Shown piece by piece: positions 23,574-34,954 of a DNA stretch of 64,000 bases. Position 1 is the first letter of the stretch. Each line of letters opens with the position of its first letter. The notes beneath the pieces were generated by a model, which was not told the DNA's origin, searched no databases, and was given only the letters and a program-made list of their open reading frames with translations. The translations under genes were made by a program, and so were the position numbers. The DNA lies in NCBI RefSeq assembly GCF_902167145.1, contig NC_050098.1:38000501-38064500 (forward strand), read 5' to 3'. Origin of the DNA: Zea mays (lineage: Eukaryota; Streptophyta; Magnoliopsida; Poales; Poaceae).

Positions 23574-25391
23574 GGCTTGTTTCCTTCACGAAGAAGGATC
23601 CTTTTCGGGGTATCCCCCTTTCTCGGTCCCTGTTGTAAGAGAGAGAAAGAGGAAAAGGAAAAGGATACGAAATCGAATGACGTGGTGTACCTTTTTTGAC
23701 GCGGTCATTATGGCGAAGGCGAAGCGTCGCTCGCTTCTCCTGCCAGAGGCGCCGCCTGTCCCGCCGCGGAGTTAATGCGACGGGGCAAGTGGTTCGCGGG
23801 GCAGCCGTTGCGCGTGCGCGGGCCGTTCGAGGAACGGAACACGGGCACGTCGTCTTCACGCCGTGAGAGAGGGTTCTCTCGCTGTCCCACGAGGTGACGT
23901 GAGCTTGGCTGACGACGTGACCGCTGCTTCTGCCCGCCTGCCACCGCCATTACTGCCGGCTCATTTTTGGCCGCATCGACCGTCGCGCCTTCTCCCGCGG
24001 CTGACTGGCCCGTGATCGATGCGCCTGGTTGGCACTGTTGGGTCATACGCAGGGTTGCCTCGAGTCGCGGTACTGGTTCCGCAGTCGAGGAGGCGCGGTA
24101 GTGGCGCAAGGGGCGGCGCGGCTGCTCGCACGTAGCAACTAGCGCGCCGGTTGCGTGACGTGTGGGCCTGGGCCTCCATGCTGGGCGCGTTGGAGTCGAA
24201 GGGGTGCGCCCACTTGGTGCGGTTGCATGCCGACTGCATGGTTGTCCGCCCTTTCACCCGCCGGTCTGGGCGAAAGTGGAGGAATGCTCGTAACCGCTGG
24301 GCAGTTGCATGCACCGCGTGCGACGGTTTGGCTTCTTCTGCTTTGGGCCAGCCTGCATGACGCGTGGGACCCAGCCCTCGCACCGTAGGGGGAGGATCTT
24401 GGAGCGTGTTGGAGAAGACTCAGCCCGCGACGGCTGGGGACGCAAGTAGGGAGAGTTGCCTTTAAAAGGAGGGTGACCCCCTTGAAAAGCGACCATGTCT
24501 TCGCATTCCCTTATGCATCGTGTCTTTCCACCTTCGAGCCCCCGGATGGGGAACACCCGTAATCCTTCCGCCTTGTCGTTGGAGGAACGCAACTTTGTGG
24601 AAGTTGGTACCTTTCAGCCATCGTTCGGCTTCAAGGATTTTCATCATGCAGCCCGGCTGCACCCCCTCGCCGGTGGTCACCCAAGACGGTGACCTCCAGT
24701 TTGATGGCGGGGAAAAGCAAGCTGGGCTGCGGCCTCTGACCCTCCCTCAGCTTCAAGGATTTTCATCATCAGTGCTGGGGAGGGGAGTGCGCCGAGTTGG
24801 GGTCGGTCCCTGCGCGGGCGGTGGCCCGCTCCTTCCCTCAGTGATCGGGGGAAGGGCGTTCGCCGTTCGTGGCACTGGCAGCTGCCGCGTGCCTGGCTCT
24901 CTGACCCGAGTGGCTTCGGAGCCGCTCCCGGCGCCGCCTTCCGCCACGGCAGCCAGAAGAGGTTTCGCCGCCGACGAGATAGCCGGTGCCGCCCACGGAC
25001 TGACCTCCAACTCTACGGCCTTCTGCCCGTCCTTGCCTCTCAAGTGAGGGCATGGGCGAGGGCCTCATGGCAGCAGCATCCGCCCTGAGGTCATCGCTGC
25101 TGCTGTTCGGCCCCCGGAGCAGAAGTCGTCGTCGTCGCTGCTGTTGGAGCGGGCGACGGCGAGCCATCCGTCGGCCTTCTGTTGCTCCGCAGGCCCCCCC
25201 AATCGTGTGGGGTTGTTCGTACCTGCGAAGGTGGAACCAGAGTTCTGTTTGTAATGGCACCTTGAGTGCCGGTGTCTTGTTCATTGCGGCTGTCGGGGCC
25301 TGAACATGTATGTATTTTTGGCGCGGAGCCATGTTCTTTCCTCATTTCGAGCACTAAGACTCGCCTGTCGGCTATCTGAACCGCTTCACCA

Positions 25392-26345
25392 AGCGTGAGT
25401 TGCCTCGTGAAAGGTGACGAGTGAGGTATCCGTATCCCGGAGGCGTAGGAGTCCCTCGGCTCGGTCGACCTTGCTGTCCGAGGCTTCTCTTGCTTAGTCA
25501 AATGAACCCTCGGCTGCTCTTCGATGAGCCGAAGCCGAAGGTAGCGGTGTGAGCACGGACAGAGGCTGAGTTGGCTCGAAAAGAAGACTTGGTCGGCCAG
25601 AGCCTGGCCGGGTCGTCCACTGGCGGGACCGACGCCGAAGTTGAATTGCTGAGGCCACAAACCGAGCCAATGTCCTCGGGGGACAGCTGGCTGAGGCTTC
25701 GGGGTGACCAGCCGAGCCGTCTGCTCGAGCCGGATTCCTGGAGAAGACCCTGGCGGCGATGGCCCAGGCGTGGTGCTGATGTCGTCCTTCGGGGTGGAGA
25801 TCCTCCGACCGCGTCGCCGTCCGGGGCTAGGTCGGACCTCGCCGAAGGTGTAGTTGACGCCGAGGGTGCTGCTGCTCCCTTCAATTGTCAAGATCCGAGC
25901 CTGCAGGATCGGATTATCTTGTAGTGTGTGTTTTCTGCGGCCGCCGAGGCCCAAACACACCATCGTCGTGTTGTAAAGCTGCGTTTCTTTTCCCCTTGTT
26001 TCGAGTATCTGGACTTATTTGTCGGTAACAGAATTGTTTGTGCGAGCGAGAGTTACTTTTCACGGAAGGTGATGAGTGAGGTATCCGTATCTCGGAGGCA
26101 TAGGAATCCCTCGGCTCGGTCGGCCTTGCCGCTTACGCGCACTCTTACTCGTCCATAGGGTTCTGTCACCGACGCAGTCGAGAAGGCCCGAAAAATCGTT
26201 TCGGCAGAGGGGCTTTCGAGCGTGAAGACTTGTTCGGTCCGCGGAATCACCTATCCGAGCGTGAGTTACTTATCGCAGAAGGTGATGAGTGAGGTATCCG
26301 TATCCCGGAGGCGTAGGAGTCCCTCGGCTCGGTCAGCCTTGGCTG
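25392..26345. repeat. Three dispersed copies of an about 85-bp block in Huck
   Basis: Blocks starting AGCGTGAGTT-like at about 25392, 26044 and 26258 share GTGAGGTATCCGTAT, CGGAGGCGTAGGAGTCCCTC and GGCTCGGTC. The second and third are about 214 bp apart, suggesting a larger duplicated unit between 26044 and 26345. Confidence 0.75.
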
Positions 26346-26569
26346 CTTACGTGTACTCCGTCGTTTTCAGGATCCACTTTCGAAGTAGTCAAAAAGCACG
26401 AAAGACATTCTGGCAGAAAAGATCTTTTTCCGAGGAAAATTTTGGCGCAGAGGGGGTTCCCCCCTTTTAGCCCCCGAGGGAGGGTCGGGCTTTGCCGAGG
26501 CAAGGCTGACCCTTCCTTGATGACTAAACTTTGCATGGGAACGAGGCATGCGAACAACTTGAAAGCATC

Positions 26570-27427
26570 TTAAGGGTAGAAGCGACGTAGCTGTTGGATG
26601 TTCCAAGCGTTGCTGTAGACCTCGCCTTGACTGTTGGCCAGCTTGTACGTTCCGGGCTTCAGAACCTTGGCGACGACGAACGGCCCCTCCCAGGGAGGCG
26701 TGAGCTTGTGCCGCCCTCGGGCATCTTGTCGCAGCCGGAGCACCAGGTCGCCCACCTGGAGGTCTCGGGACCGAACCCCTCGGGCGTGGTAGCGTCACAG
26801 GGACTGCTGGTACCGCGCCGAGTGTAGTAAGGCCATGTCCCGAGCCTCTTCCAGCTGGTCCAGTGAGTCTTCTCGATTAGCTTGATTGCTTTGGTCGGCG
26901 TAGGCCCTCGTCCTCGGGGAACCGTATTCTAAGTCTGTGGGCAAGATGGCCTCGGCCCCATAGACTAGAAAGAACGGTGTGAAGCCCGTGGCTCGGCTCG
27001 GCGTTGTCCTCAGACTCCAGACCACCGAGGGGAGTTCCTTCATCCACCGCTTGCCGAATTTGTTGAGGTCATTGTAGATCCGAGGCTTGAGTCCTTGTAG
27101 AATCATGCCGTTGGCACGTTCTACCTGCCCATTCGTCATGGGGTGGGCCACGGCGGCCCAGTCCACCCGGATGTGGTGATCCTCGCAGAAGTCCAGGAAC
27201 TTCCTGCCGGTGAACTGGGTGCCGTTGTCGGTGATGATGGCGTTCGGGACCCCAAAGCGATGGATGATGTTGGTGAAGAATGCCACCGCCTGTTCGGACC
27301 TGATGCTGTTTAGGGGTCGGACCTCGATCCACTTGGAGAATTTGTCGATGGCGACCAATAGGTGCGCGTAGCCCCCGGGTGCCTTCTGCAAGGGGCCGAC
27401 TAGGTCCAGACCCCACACAGCAAATGG
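26570..27427 (-). pseudogene. Huck pol: integrase catalytic and C-terminal domains
   Basis: This is the integrase that inserts the element DNA. On the minus strand the DDE core reads WGLDLVGPLQ (first aspartate, about 27405), IITDNGTQF (second, about 27230) and TNGQVERAN (glutamate, about 27125). The C-terminal part (VGDLVLRLRQ ... KLTPPWEGPF) ends at the normal stop 26570-26572. One in-frame TGA at 26795-26797 lies between core and tail, and a TGA at 27428-27430 separates it from the zinc-binding part. There is no frameshift across the whole region. Confidence 0.92.
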
Positions 27428-28690
27428 TCAGGTGATGGGTATGGTCTGCAGGGCCTGAGCAGGCAGATGGGTCTGCCTTGCGTAGAACTGACACCCTTCG
27501 CAGGTGCGGACAATTCTAGTGGCGTCGGCCACTGCCGTCGGCCAGTAGAAACCTTGTCGGAAGGCATTTCCAACAAGGGCTCGCGGTGCTGCGTGATGGC
27601 CACAAGCCCCCGAGTGTATCTCTTGTAGGAGCTCCTGGCCTTCGGCGATGGAAATGCATCGCTGGAGGATGCCTGAGGCGCTGCGGTGGTAGAGCTCCTT
27701 CCCGTCTCCCAGCAAGACAAACGACTTGGCGCGTCGCGCCAACCGCCGAGCTTCGGCTCGGTCGAGGGGTAGCTCTCCTCGGTAGAGATATTGCAGGTAC
27801 GGGGTCTGCCAGTTTCGATTAGGCATGACCCCGCTCCGCTCCCCCTCGATGCGCAGTTCCTCACCCTCGGGGGCCGAGGGTACCTCGGGCCGAGCCGAGG
27901 GTGCCTCGAGCCGAGCCGAGGGTGCCTCGGGCTGGGCCGAGGGTGCCTCGGACTGGGCCGAGGGTGCCTCGGGCTTGGGCGTGTCGTCGATCTTGACGGA
28001 GGGTTGATGCAGGTCTCGGGAGAAGACGTCCGGGGGAACCGTTGTTCGCCCCGAGGCTATTTTAGCCAGCTCGTCCGCAGTCTCGTTGTAGCGTCGGGCG
28101 ATGTGGTTGAGCTCGAGCCCGTAGAACTTGTCTTCCAGGCGCCGAACCTCATCGCAGTATGCTTCCATCTTCGGGTCGCGGCAGTGGGAGTTCTTCATGA
28201 CTTGGTCGATGACGAGCTGTGAGTCACCGCGAGCGTCGAGGCATCGGACCCCTAGCTCGATGGCGATGCGCAACCTGTTGACCAGAGCCTCGTACTCAGC
28301 CACATTGTTGGATGCCGGGAAGTGGAGGCGTAGCACGTAGCGTAGGTGCTTCCCGAGGGGTGAGATGAAGAGCAGGCTTGCGCCTGCTCCTGTCTTCATC
28401 AGCGACCCGTCGAAGAACATGGTCCAGAGTTCCGGTTGGATTGGAGTTGTTGGGAGCTGGGTGTCGACCCATTCAGCCACGAAGTCCGCCAAGACCTAGG
28501 ACTTGTTGGCCTTCCGAGGGGCGAACGAGACCGTTTCACCCATGATTTCCACCGCCCACTTTGCAATTCTACCCGAGGCCTCTCGGCACTGGATGATCTC
28601 CCCTAGGGGGAAGGATGACACCACAGTTACCGGATGAGACTCGAAGTAGTGTCGCAACTTCCGCCGCGTTAGGATCACCGCGTACAGCAG
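27428..28690 (-). pseudogene. Huck pol: end of first RNase H, second (archaeal-type) RNase H, integrase zinc domain
   Basis: The segment starts with the connection after the first RNase H (28496-28690), then a TAG at 28496-28498. The second RNase H shows MFFDGSLMKTGAGA (about 28395-28425) and SNNVAEYEAL with catalytic acidic residues, and a DSQLVIDQV block. A Pro/Ala/Glu-rich linker with repeated EAPSA units follows (about 27840-27990). Next is the HHCC zinc domain of integrase (HSGACGHHA ... CEGCQFYA, about 27495-27620), ending at the TGA 27428-27430. A second RNase H is a known mark of the Tat lineage. Confidence 0.88.
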
Positions 28691-29854
28691 CTACTGAATT
28701 TGTGGGTAGCGGATCTTGGTCTCGGACAGTACCTCGTTGATGAAGTAGACTGGCCTTTGGACGGGCAATGCATGCCCCTCTTCTCGTCTCTCAACTACGA
28801 TCGCGGCGCTAACCACCTGAGTGGTCGCGGCGACGTAGATTAAGAGGGCTTCTCCGGCAGCGGGGGGCACCAAGATGGGCGCGTTTGTGAGGAGCGCCTT
28901 AAGGTTCCCGAGGGCTTCCTCGGCCTCAGGGGTCCAAGTGAAGCACTTGGCCTTCCTTAAGAGGCGGTACAGAGGCAGGCCTCTTTCGCCGAGGCGCGAG
29001 ATGAAACGGCTCAGAGCCGCAAGGCATCTTGTGACTCTCTGTACGCCTTTCAAGTCCTTGATGGGCCCCATGCTGGTGATGGCCGCGATCTTCTCCGGGT
29101 TGGGCTCGATGCCCCGCTCGGAGACGATGAACCCCAAGAGCATGCCTTGGGGAACCCCGAAGACACACTTCTCGGGATTGAGCTTCACGCCTTCCGCCTT
29201 GAGACATCGGAATGTCACTTCAAGGTCGGAAAGGAGGTCGGAGGCTTTCCTTGTCTTGACTACAATGTCATCGACGTAGGCCTCGACCGTTCGGCCAATG
29301 TGTTCGCCGAACACATGGTTCATGCACCGTTGGTACGTTGCACCCGCATTCCTCAAACCGAACGGCATGGTGACATAGCAGTACATGCCGAAAGGTGTGA
29401 TGAAAGAAGTCGCGAGCTAGTCGGACTCTTTCATCCTAATTTGGTGATACCCTGAGTAGGCATCGAGGAAAGACAGGGTTTCGCACCCAGTAGTGGAATC
29501 CACGATTTGATCGATGCGAGGCAGAGGGTAGGGAACTTTCGGACATGCTTTGTTTAGACCAGTGTAGTCTACACACATCCGCCATTTCCCTCCTTTCTTT
29601 CGCACAAGCACAGGGTTGGCAAGCCATTCGGGATGGAATACCTCTTTGATGAACCCTGCCGCCATTAGCTTGTGGATCTCCTCGCCTATGGCTCTGCGCT
29701 TTTCTTCGTCGAATCGGCGCAGAGGCTGCTTCACGGGTCGGGCTCCAGCTCGGATATCCAGCGAGTGCTCGGCGACATCCCTCGGTATGCCAGGCATGTT
29801 CGAGGGACTCCACGCGAAAACGTCGGCGTTCGCACGGAGAAAGTCGACGAGCAT
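28691..29854 (-). pseudogene. Huck pol: reverse transcriptase and first RNase H
   Basis: This copies the element RNA into DNA. On the minus strand the first part (29417-29854) has MAAGFIKEV, WLANPVLVRKK and SFLDAYSGYHQI with a catalytic aspartate. An in-frame TAG at 29417-29419 follows. The second part has TMPFGLRNAGATYQR and the catalytic YVDDIVVKTR (about 29258-29285), then LGFIVSERGIEPNPEK and the start of the RNase H connection. A TAG at 28691-28693 ends it. The first RNase H has VAATTQVVSAA where active enzymes have an aspartate, so it is probably catalytically degenerate, as reported for Tat elements. Confidence 0.92.
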
Positions 29855-29860
29855 TGCTTC

Positions 29861-32707
29861 CTATTTGGGATCAAGCTTGGAGCCGATCCGGATTTGCTTG
29901 GAGGCGTCATTGCTGGGGTCGAGAGGGACGGATTTAACCGTCTCCGCTGGCTCGAAGTTGCCGGCGTGGCGCTTCACGTCTGGCACCTCCTTAGAGAGGC
30001 TCTCCAGGTCGGTGATGAGGGCCTCGGATTCGGCGAGGGCCTCGGCGTACTCCACGCACTCCACGTCGCATTCGTACGCGTGTCGGTACGTGGGGCCGAC
30101 GGTGATGACCCCGTTGGGGCCCGGCATCTTAAGCTTGAGGTAGGTGTAGTTGGGGACGACCATGAACTTAGCGTAGCATGGCCTCCCCAGCACTGCGTGG
30201 TAGGTTCCTCGAAACCCGACCACCTCGAACGTGAGGGTCTCCCTTCGAAAGTTGGAGGGCGTCCCAAAGCAGACGGGTAGATCGAGTTGTCCGAGGGGCT
30301 GGACGCGTTTCCCGGGGATAATCCCGTGAAAAGGCGCAGCACCTGCCCGGACCGAGGACAGATCGACACGCAGGAGCCCGAGGGTCTCAGCATAGATGAT
30401 GTTGAGGCCGCTGCCTCCGTCCATGAGGACCTTGGTGAGCCTGACGTTGCCGATGACGGGGTCAACAACGAGCGGGTATTTCCCCGGGCTCGACACGCGG
30501 TCGGGATGGTTGCCCTGGTCGAAGGTGATGAGCTTGTCGGACCAGTCTAGGTAGACTGGCGCCGCCACCTTTACCGAACAGACCTCCCGACGCTCTTGCT
30601 TGTGGTGCCGAGCCGAGGCGTTCGCCACTTGCCCACCGTAGATCATGAAGCAGTCGCGGACCTCGGGGAACTCTCCTGCCTGGTGATCTTCCTTCTTATC
30701 GTCGTCGCGAGCCCTGCCACCCTTCGCGGGTGTCCCGGCCTTGTGAAAGTGGCGCCGAAGCATGGCGCACTCCTCAAGGGTGTGCTTGACGGGCCCCTGA
30801 TGATAGGGGCACGGCTCCTTGAGCATCTTGTCGAAGAGGTTGGCACCTCCGGGAGGTTTCCGAGGGTTCTTGTACTCGGCGGCGGCGACAAGGTCCGCGT
30901 CGGCGGCGTCGCGTTTCGCTTGCGACTTCTTCTTGCCTTTCTTCTTGGCGCCGCGCTGAGTTGACGCCTCGGGGACATCTTCCGGTGGGCGGCTCTGGGG
31001 CTGCTTGTCCTTCCGGAAGATGGCCTCAACCGCCTCCTGGCCAGAGGCGAACTTGGTGGCGATGTCCATCAGCTCGCTCGCCCTGGTGGGGGTCTTGCGA
31101 CCTAGCTTGCTCACCAGGTCGCGGCAGGTGGTGCCGGCGAGGAACGGGCCGATGACATCCGAATCGGTGATGTTGGGCAGCTCGGTGCGCTGCTTCGAGA
31201 ATCGTCGGATGTAGTCCCGGAGAGACTCTCCCGGCTGCTGGCGGCAGCTTCGGAGATCCCAGGAGTTTCCAGGGCGCACATACGTGCCTTGGAAATTGCC
31301 GGCGAAGGCTTGGACCAGGTCGTCCCAGTTGGAGATCTGCCCCGGAGGCAGGTGCTCCAACCAGGCCCGAGCGGTATCGGAGAGGAACAGGGGGAGGTTG
31401 CGGATGATGAGGTTGTCATCGTCCGTTCCACCCAGTTGGCAGGCCAGCCGGTAGTCCACGAGCCACAGTTCCGGTCTCGTCTCCCCCGAGTACTTTGTGA
31501 TAGTAGTCGGGGTTCGGAACCGAGTCGGGAACGCCGCCCGTCGTATGGAGCGGCTGAAAGCCTGTGGACCGGGTGGCTCGGGCGAGGGACTCCGATCCTC
31601 CCCGCTGTCGTAGCGTCCCCCACGCCTGGGGTGGTAGCCTCGGCGCACCCTCTCGTCGAGGTGGGCCCGACGGTTGCGGTGATGGTGCTCGTTGCCGAGG
31701 CGACCCGGGGCCGCAGGCGCTGTGTTGCGCGTGCGCCCGGTGTGGACCGAGGCTTCCCGCATGAATCGGGAAGTCGCGGCGCGATGTTCCGAGGGGTACC
31801 CCTGCCTTCGGGAGGCGGAGCTTTCGGCCCATCGGACCGCGGCGTCCTCCAGGAGATTCTTGAGCTCTCCCTGAATTCGCCGCCCCTCGGTGGTTGATGG
31901 CTCCGGCATCGCGCGGAGAAGCATTGCCGCTGCAGCCAGGTTCTGGCCGACTCCACTAGAAGTCAGTGGCGGCCTTACCCTGACATCGTCGGCGATGCGG
32001 TGCTGGATTCCCTGGGGTAGATGACGCACTTCTCCGACCGGAGGTTGGCCCGCCCATTCCTGCCCGATGTCCCGGCGGATCGGCTCAAGTGTTCCTGCCC
32101 CCTCGTCGAGCCTGGCCTGCACCTCGCGGATTTGCTCGAGCTGTGGGTCATGACCCCCCGCTGGGACGGGGACCACAGCTAGCTCCCGAAGGATGTCAAT
32201 GCAAGGCACAGGCCTAGGGAGATCACTGTTCTCCGGCATACCAAGATGATTGCCTTCGTTGGGACCCCCTAGATCGACGTGGAAACATTCACGACTTGGG
32301 CCGCAGTCCTCGTCGCCGAGGCTGCGGTTACCGTTGGAACAGTCGGAAAGGCAGTAGTCGCACGCGGTCATAAAGTCCCGCATGGCACTGGGGTTACCAA
32401 GTCCAGAGAAATCCCAACAGAAGTCGGGCTCGTCATCTTCCTTGGACCCCGAGGGCCCGTAGGTCGAGACGGCCGTCAGCCGGTCCCAGGGTGGCCGCAT
32501 ACGGTACCCCAGAGGGTTTGGACTCGCCTCTACGAGAGTGTCCACCAAAGCGAAGTCGCTTGGTGGGTCGAGGCTGAATCCAAAAGGCGTGAGATGGGAA
32601 TCGGTTGGTACCTCTTGGTCGACGGGCGGTGACTAAGTCACGTCAGGGGCTGACTGCACCGTCGTCTCAGGCACGAGGGTGACGCCCAGCAAATCCTTCG
32701 TGAGCAT
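29861..32707 (-). pseudogene. Huck gag and protease
   Basis: The capsid precursor and protease are in the same frame as pol. The first in-frame ATG that I can support is 32705-32707; a TAG at 32633-32635 follows after 24 codons. The retrotransposon gag domain spans about 31050-31510 (WLVDYRLACQLGG ... AFAGNFQGTY ... QQPGESLRDYIRRF). A zinc knuckle of unusual order, CPYHQGPVKHTLEEC, lies near 30770-30815. The retropepsin active site MDGGSGLNIIY, with DGG in place of the usual DTG/DSG, is near 30400-30430. A TAG at 29861-29863 separates it from the reverse transcriptase. An alternative upstream frame (32638-32988) starting MAADSPP could be the true N-terminus if a frameshift lies near 32900. 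Confidence 0.85.
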
Positions 32708-33149
32708 GCTGGCGTCGTCCGTTTGCTTGGGATTGGCGTGTTGCGGGGAGACGGCGCTCGTCTTCGTCTCAGACGCGAGGTCGATGCCCGACGTGCCCCC
32801 CGTTGGGGCGCCGGCGCCGTCGACTCGCTCGACAGCCGACGAGGTGCTGCCTCCTGCTTGGCCTTGGTTGCCCCGCCTCCTCCTCCGTCGGCGGGGGAGG
32901 GGACGGGGCGAGCTCGAATGTTGTTCTTCCACCACGCGGGGAAGACGTCATCGATTCCGCCGCCGGCGGGCGGGCTGTCGGCCGCCATTGTCGCTGTCGC
33001 GCAGCGGGGGAAGGAGTATCATGTCGTAGCTGCCGTCGAGGGACATGAACTCAAGACTCCCGAAACGGAGTACCGTCCCGGGCGGGAAAGGTTGCTGAAG
33101 ACTGCCCATCTGGAGCTTGACGGGAAGTTGTTCGTCAACACGCAGCAGT
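32708..33149 (-). other. Huck 5' leader
   Basis: This lies between the primer site and the gag start. It contains overlapping open frames in two registers, one starting MAADSPPAGGG at 32988; I cannot decide whether this encodes the gag N-terminus or is untranslated. Confidence 0.5.
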
Positions 33150-33168
33150 CCCCTACCTGGCGCGCCAA
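33150..33168 (-). other. Huck primer-binding site
   Basis: The minus strand reads TTGGCGCGCCAGGTAGGGG directly after the 5' LTR. The TGGCGC...GGTAGGGG form is typical of Tat-lineage Gypsy elements and matches the style of the site at 61303. Confidence 0.8.
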
Positions 33169-33460
33169 CTGTCGGCGTTTCGAACCCGGGGGGTCCCTGG
33201 ACCGACGAGTAAATTATCGCCGCGTGCCCCAGCCCAGATGGGTCGGCGCGAGACGGAGCGCGAAGGGGGGAAGAAGCCGGAGGGAGACGGGCGTGAGAGG
33301 TGAAATCCCGCGGCCTTCGTGTTTGTCCCATGCCCAGGTCGGGTGCGCTTGCAGTAGGGGGTTACAAGCGTCCACGCGGGAGGGAGCGAGCGGCCTCACG
33401 CGAGTGCCGTCCCGTCCTTCCCCGCGCGGCCAACCCTCGTAAGAGGGCCCTGGATCTTCC

Positions 33461-33467
33461 TTTTATA
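33461..33467 (-). promoter_or_regulatory. TATA box of Huck 5' LTR
   Basis: TATAAAA on the minus strand, in a CCTATAAAAGGAAG context, is conserved in both LTRs. It is the likely core promoter for the full-length minus-strand RNA. Confidence 0.7.
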
Positions 33468-33965
33468 GGCGTAAGGAAAGGATCCAGGTGTACAATGGGG
33501 GTGTAGCAGTGTGCTAACGTGTCTAGCAGAGGAGAGCTAGCGCCCTAAGTACATGCCATCGTGGCAGCCGGAGAGGTTTTGGCACCCGGTTCGTGTGATG
33601 TCATGGCCGTCGGAGGAGCGCCGGAGCCTGGCGAAAGGACAGCTGTCGGGGCTATCGAGTCCTTGCTGACGTCCTCTTGCTTCCGTAAGGGGGCTGAGAG
33701 CCGCCATCGTCATAGAGTGTGCGGGGCACCATCATTACTCGTATAGTGGAGCGAGCCAGATGGGACGCCGGTCTTGTTCCCCGTAGCCTGAGTCAGCTTG
33801 GGGCAGGGTAATGATGGCGCCTCCTGTTGATGTGGTCGGTCCGTGCCCTGGGTTGGGCGAGGTGGAGGCTCCTCCGAGGTCGAGGTCGAGTCTGTCTTCC
33901 AAGGCCGAGGTCGAGTCCGAGCCCCTGGGTCGGGCGAGGCGGAGACCGTCGGCTGATGCCAGGGC

Positions 33966-34457
33966 TGAGTCCGAGCCCTGGGGTCGGGCGAAGCAGAGTT
34001 CGTCGTCCTTCGGGGCTGAGCCCGAGTCTGAGCCCTGGGGTCGGGCGAAGCGGAGTTCGTCGTCTTCTGGGGCTGAGCCCGAGTCCGAGCCCTGGGGTTA
34101 GGCGAAGCGGAGTTCGTCATCTTCCGGGGCTGAGCCCGAGTCCGAGCCCTGGGGTCGGGCGAAGCGGAGTTCGTCGTCTTCCGGGGCTGAGCCCGAGTCC
34201 GAGCCCTGCGGTCGGGCGAAGCGGAGTTCGTCGTCTTCCGGGGCTGAGCCCGAGTCCGAGCCCTGGGGTCGGGCGAAGCGGAGTTCGTTGTCTTCCGGGG
34301 CTGAGCCCGAGTCCGAGCCCTGGGGTCGGGCGAAGCGGAGTTCGTCGTCTTTTGGGGCTGAGCCCGAGTCCGAGCCCTGGGGTCGGGCGAAGCGGAGTTC
34401 GTCGTCTTCCGGGGCTGAGCCCGAGTCCGAGCCCTGAGGTCGGGCGAAGCGGAGTTT
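33966..34457. repeat. 57-bp minisatellite in Huck 5' LTR, about 9 units
   Basis: Same unit as at 21752-22135 but with eight full units and one partial. One unit has GGTTAGGCG for GGTCGGGCG and another has CTGCGG for CTGGGG. Long open frames on both strands result from the 19-codon period and should not be taken as genes. Confidence 0.88.
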
Positions 34458-34954
34458 CCCATGGCGCCTAGGGCCAGACTTGGCTGCTGTCAGCCTCACT
34501 CTGTCGAGTGGCACAACAGTCAGAGCGGCGCAGGCGGCGCTGTCCTCTTGTCAGGCCGGTCAGTGGAGCGGCGAAGTGACTACGGTCACTTCGGCTCTGC
34601 CAACTGGAGGGTGCGCGTCAGGATAAAGGTGTCAGGCCACCTTTGCATTAAATGCCCCTGCGATTTGGTCGGTTGGCGTGGCGATTTGGCCAAGGTTGCT
34701 TCTTGGTGAAGACTGGGCCTCGGGCGAGCCGAAGGTGTGTCCGTTGCCTTAGAGGGTCCTTGGGCGAGACGTAAACCCTCCGGGCTCGGCTGCCCTTGTC
34801 CGAGGCTGGGCTCGGGCGAGACGTGATCGCGTCCCTCGAGTGGACCGATCCTTGACTTAGTCGCACCCATCAGGCCTTTGCAGCTTTGTGCTGATGGAGG
34901 TTATCAGCTGAGATTTAGGAGTCTTGAAGGTACCCTTAATTATGGTCCCCGACA

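Larger units (their letters stand above)
22642..26569 (-). other. Huck non-coding 3' region
   Basis: About 3.9 kb between the end of pol and the polypurine tract. I find no enzyme motif on either strand; the many open frames here are GC-rich shadows. It holds tandem and dispersed repeats, listed separately. Some Tat-lineage elements carry an extra ORF in this place (see 56746-58575), but I cannot recognise one here. Confidence 0.6.
20979..34954 (-). mobile_element. Huck-like Gypsy (Tat-lineage) LTR retrotransposon, complete insertion
   Basis: A complete 13,976-bp element on the minus strand. Both LTRs run from TGTCGG to CCGACA and the target duplication CATGT is at 20974-20978 and 34955-34959. 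Primer site (33150-33168) and polypurine tract (22625-22641) fix the strand. Gene order is gag, protease, reverse transcriptase, RNase H, integrase, the Gypsy order, with an extra RNase H copy before integrase, a Tat-lineage mark. Almost 4 kb of non-coding DNA separates pol from the 3' LTR. I recognise the LTR text as the maize Huck family, from memory. gag-pol is one frame from about 32707 to 26570 interrupted by seven stops, so this copy is not autonomous. Confidence 0.92.
33170..34954 (-). repeat. Huck 5' LTR (1785 bp)
   Basis: This is the right LTR with TGTCGG/CCGACA ends, followed by the CATGT duplication. It is 139 bp longer than the 3' LTR, explained by two extra 57-bp units (114 bp) and about 24 bp inserted near 33890-33915. 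Confidence 0.92.

Noticed and set aside
24155..25963. Long open frames on both strands (for example 25091-25963 minus) as possible captured host genes in Huck.
   Set aside because: They are in very GC-rich non-coding sequence, overlap one another in several registers and show no recognisable domain.
33966..34457. Regular direct repeats that could suggest a CRISPR-like array.
   Set aside because: Units are contiguous 57-bp tandem copies without unique spacers, in a plant retrotransposon LTR; it is a minisatellite.
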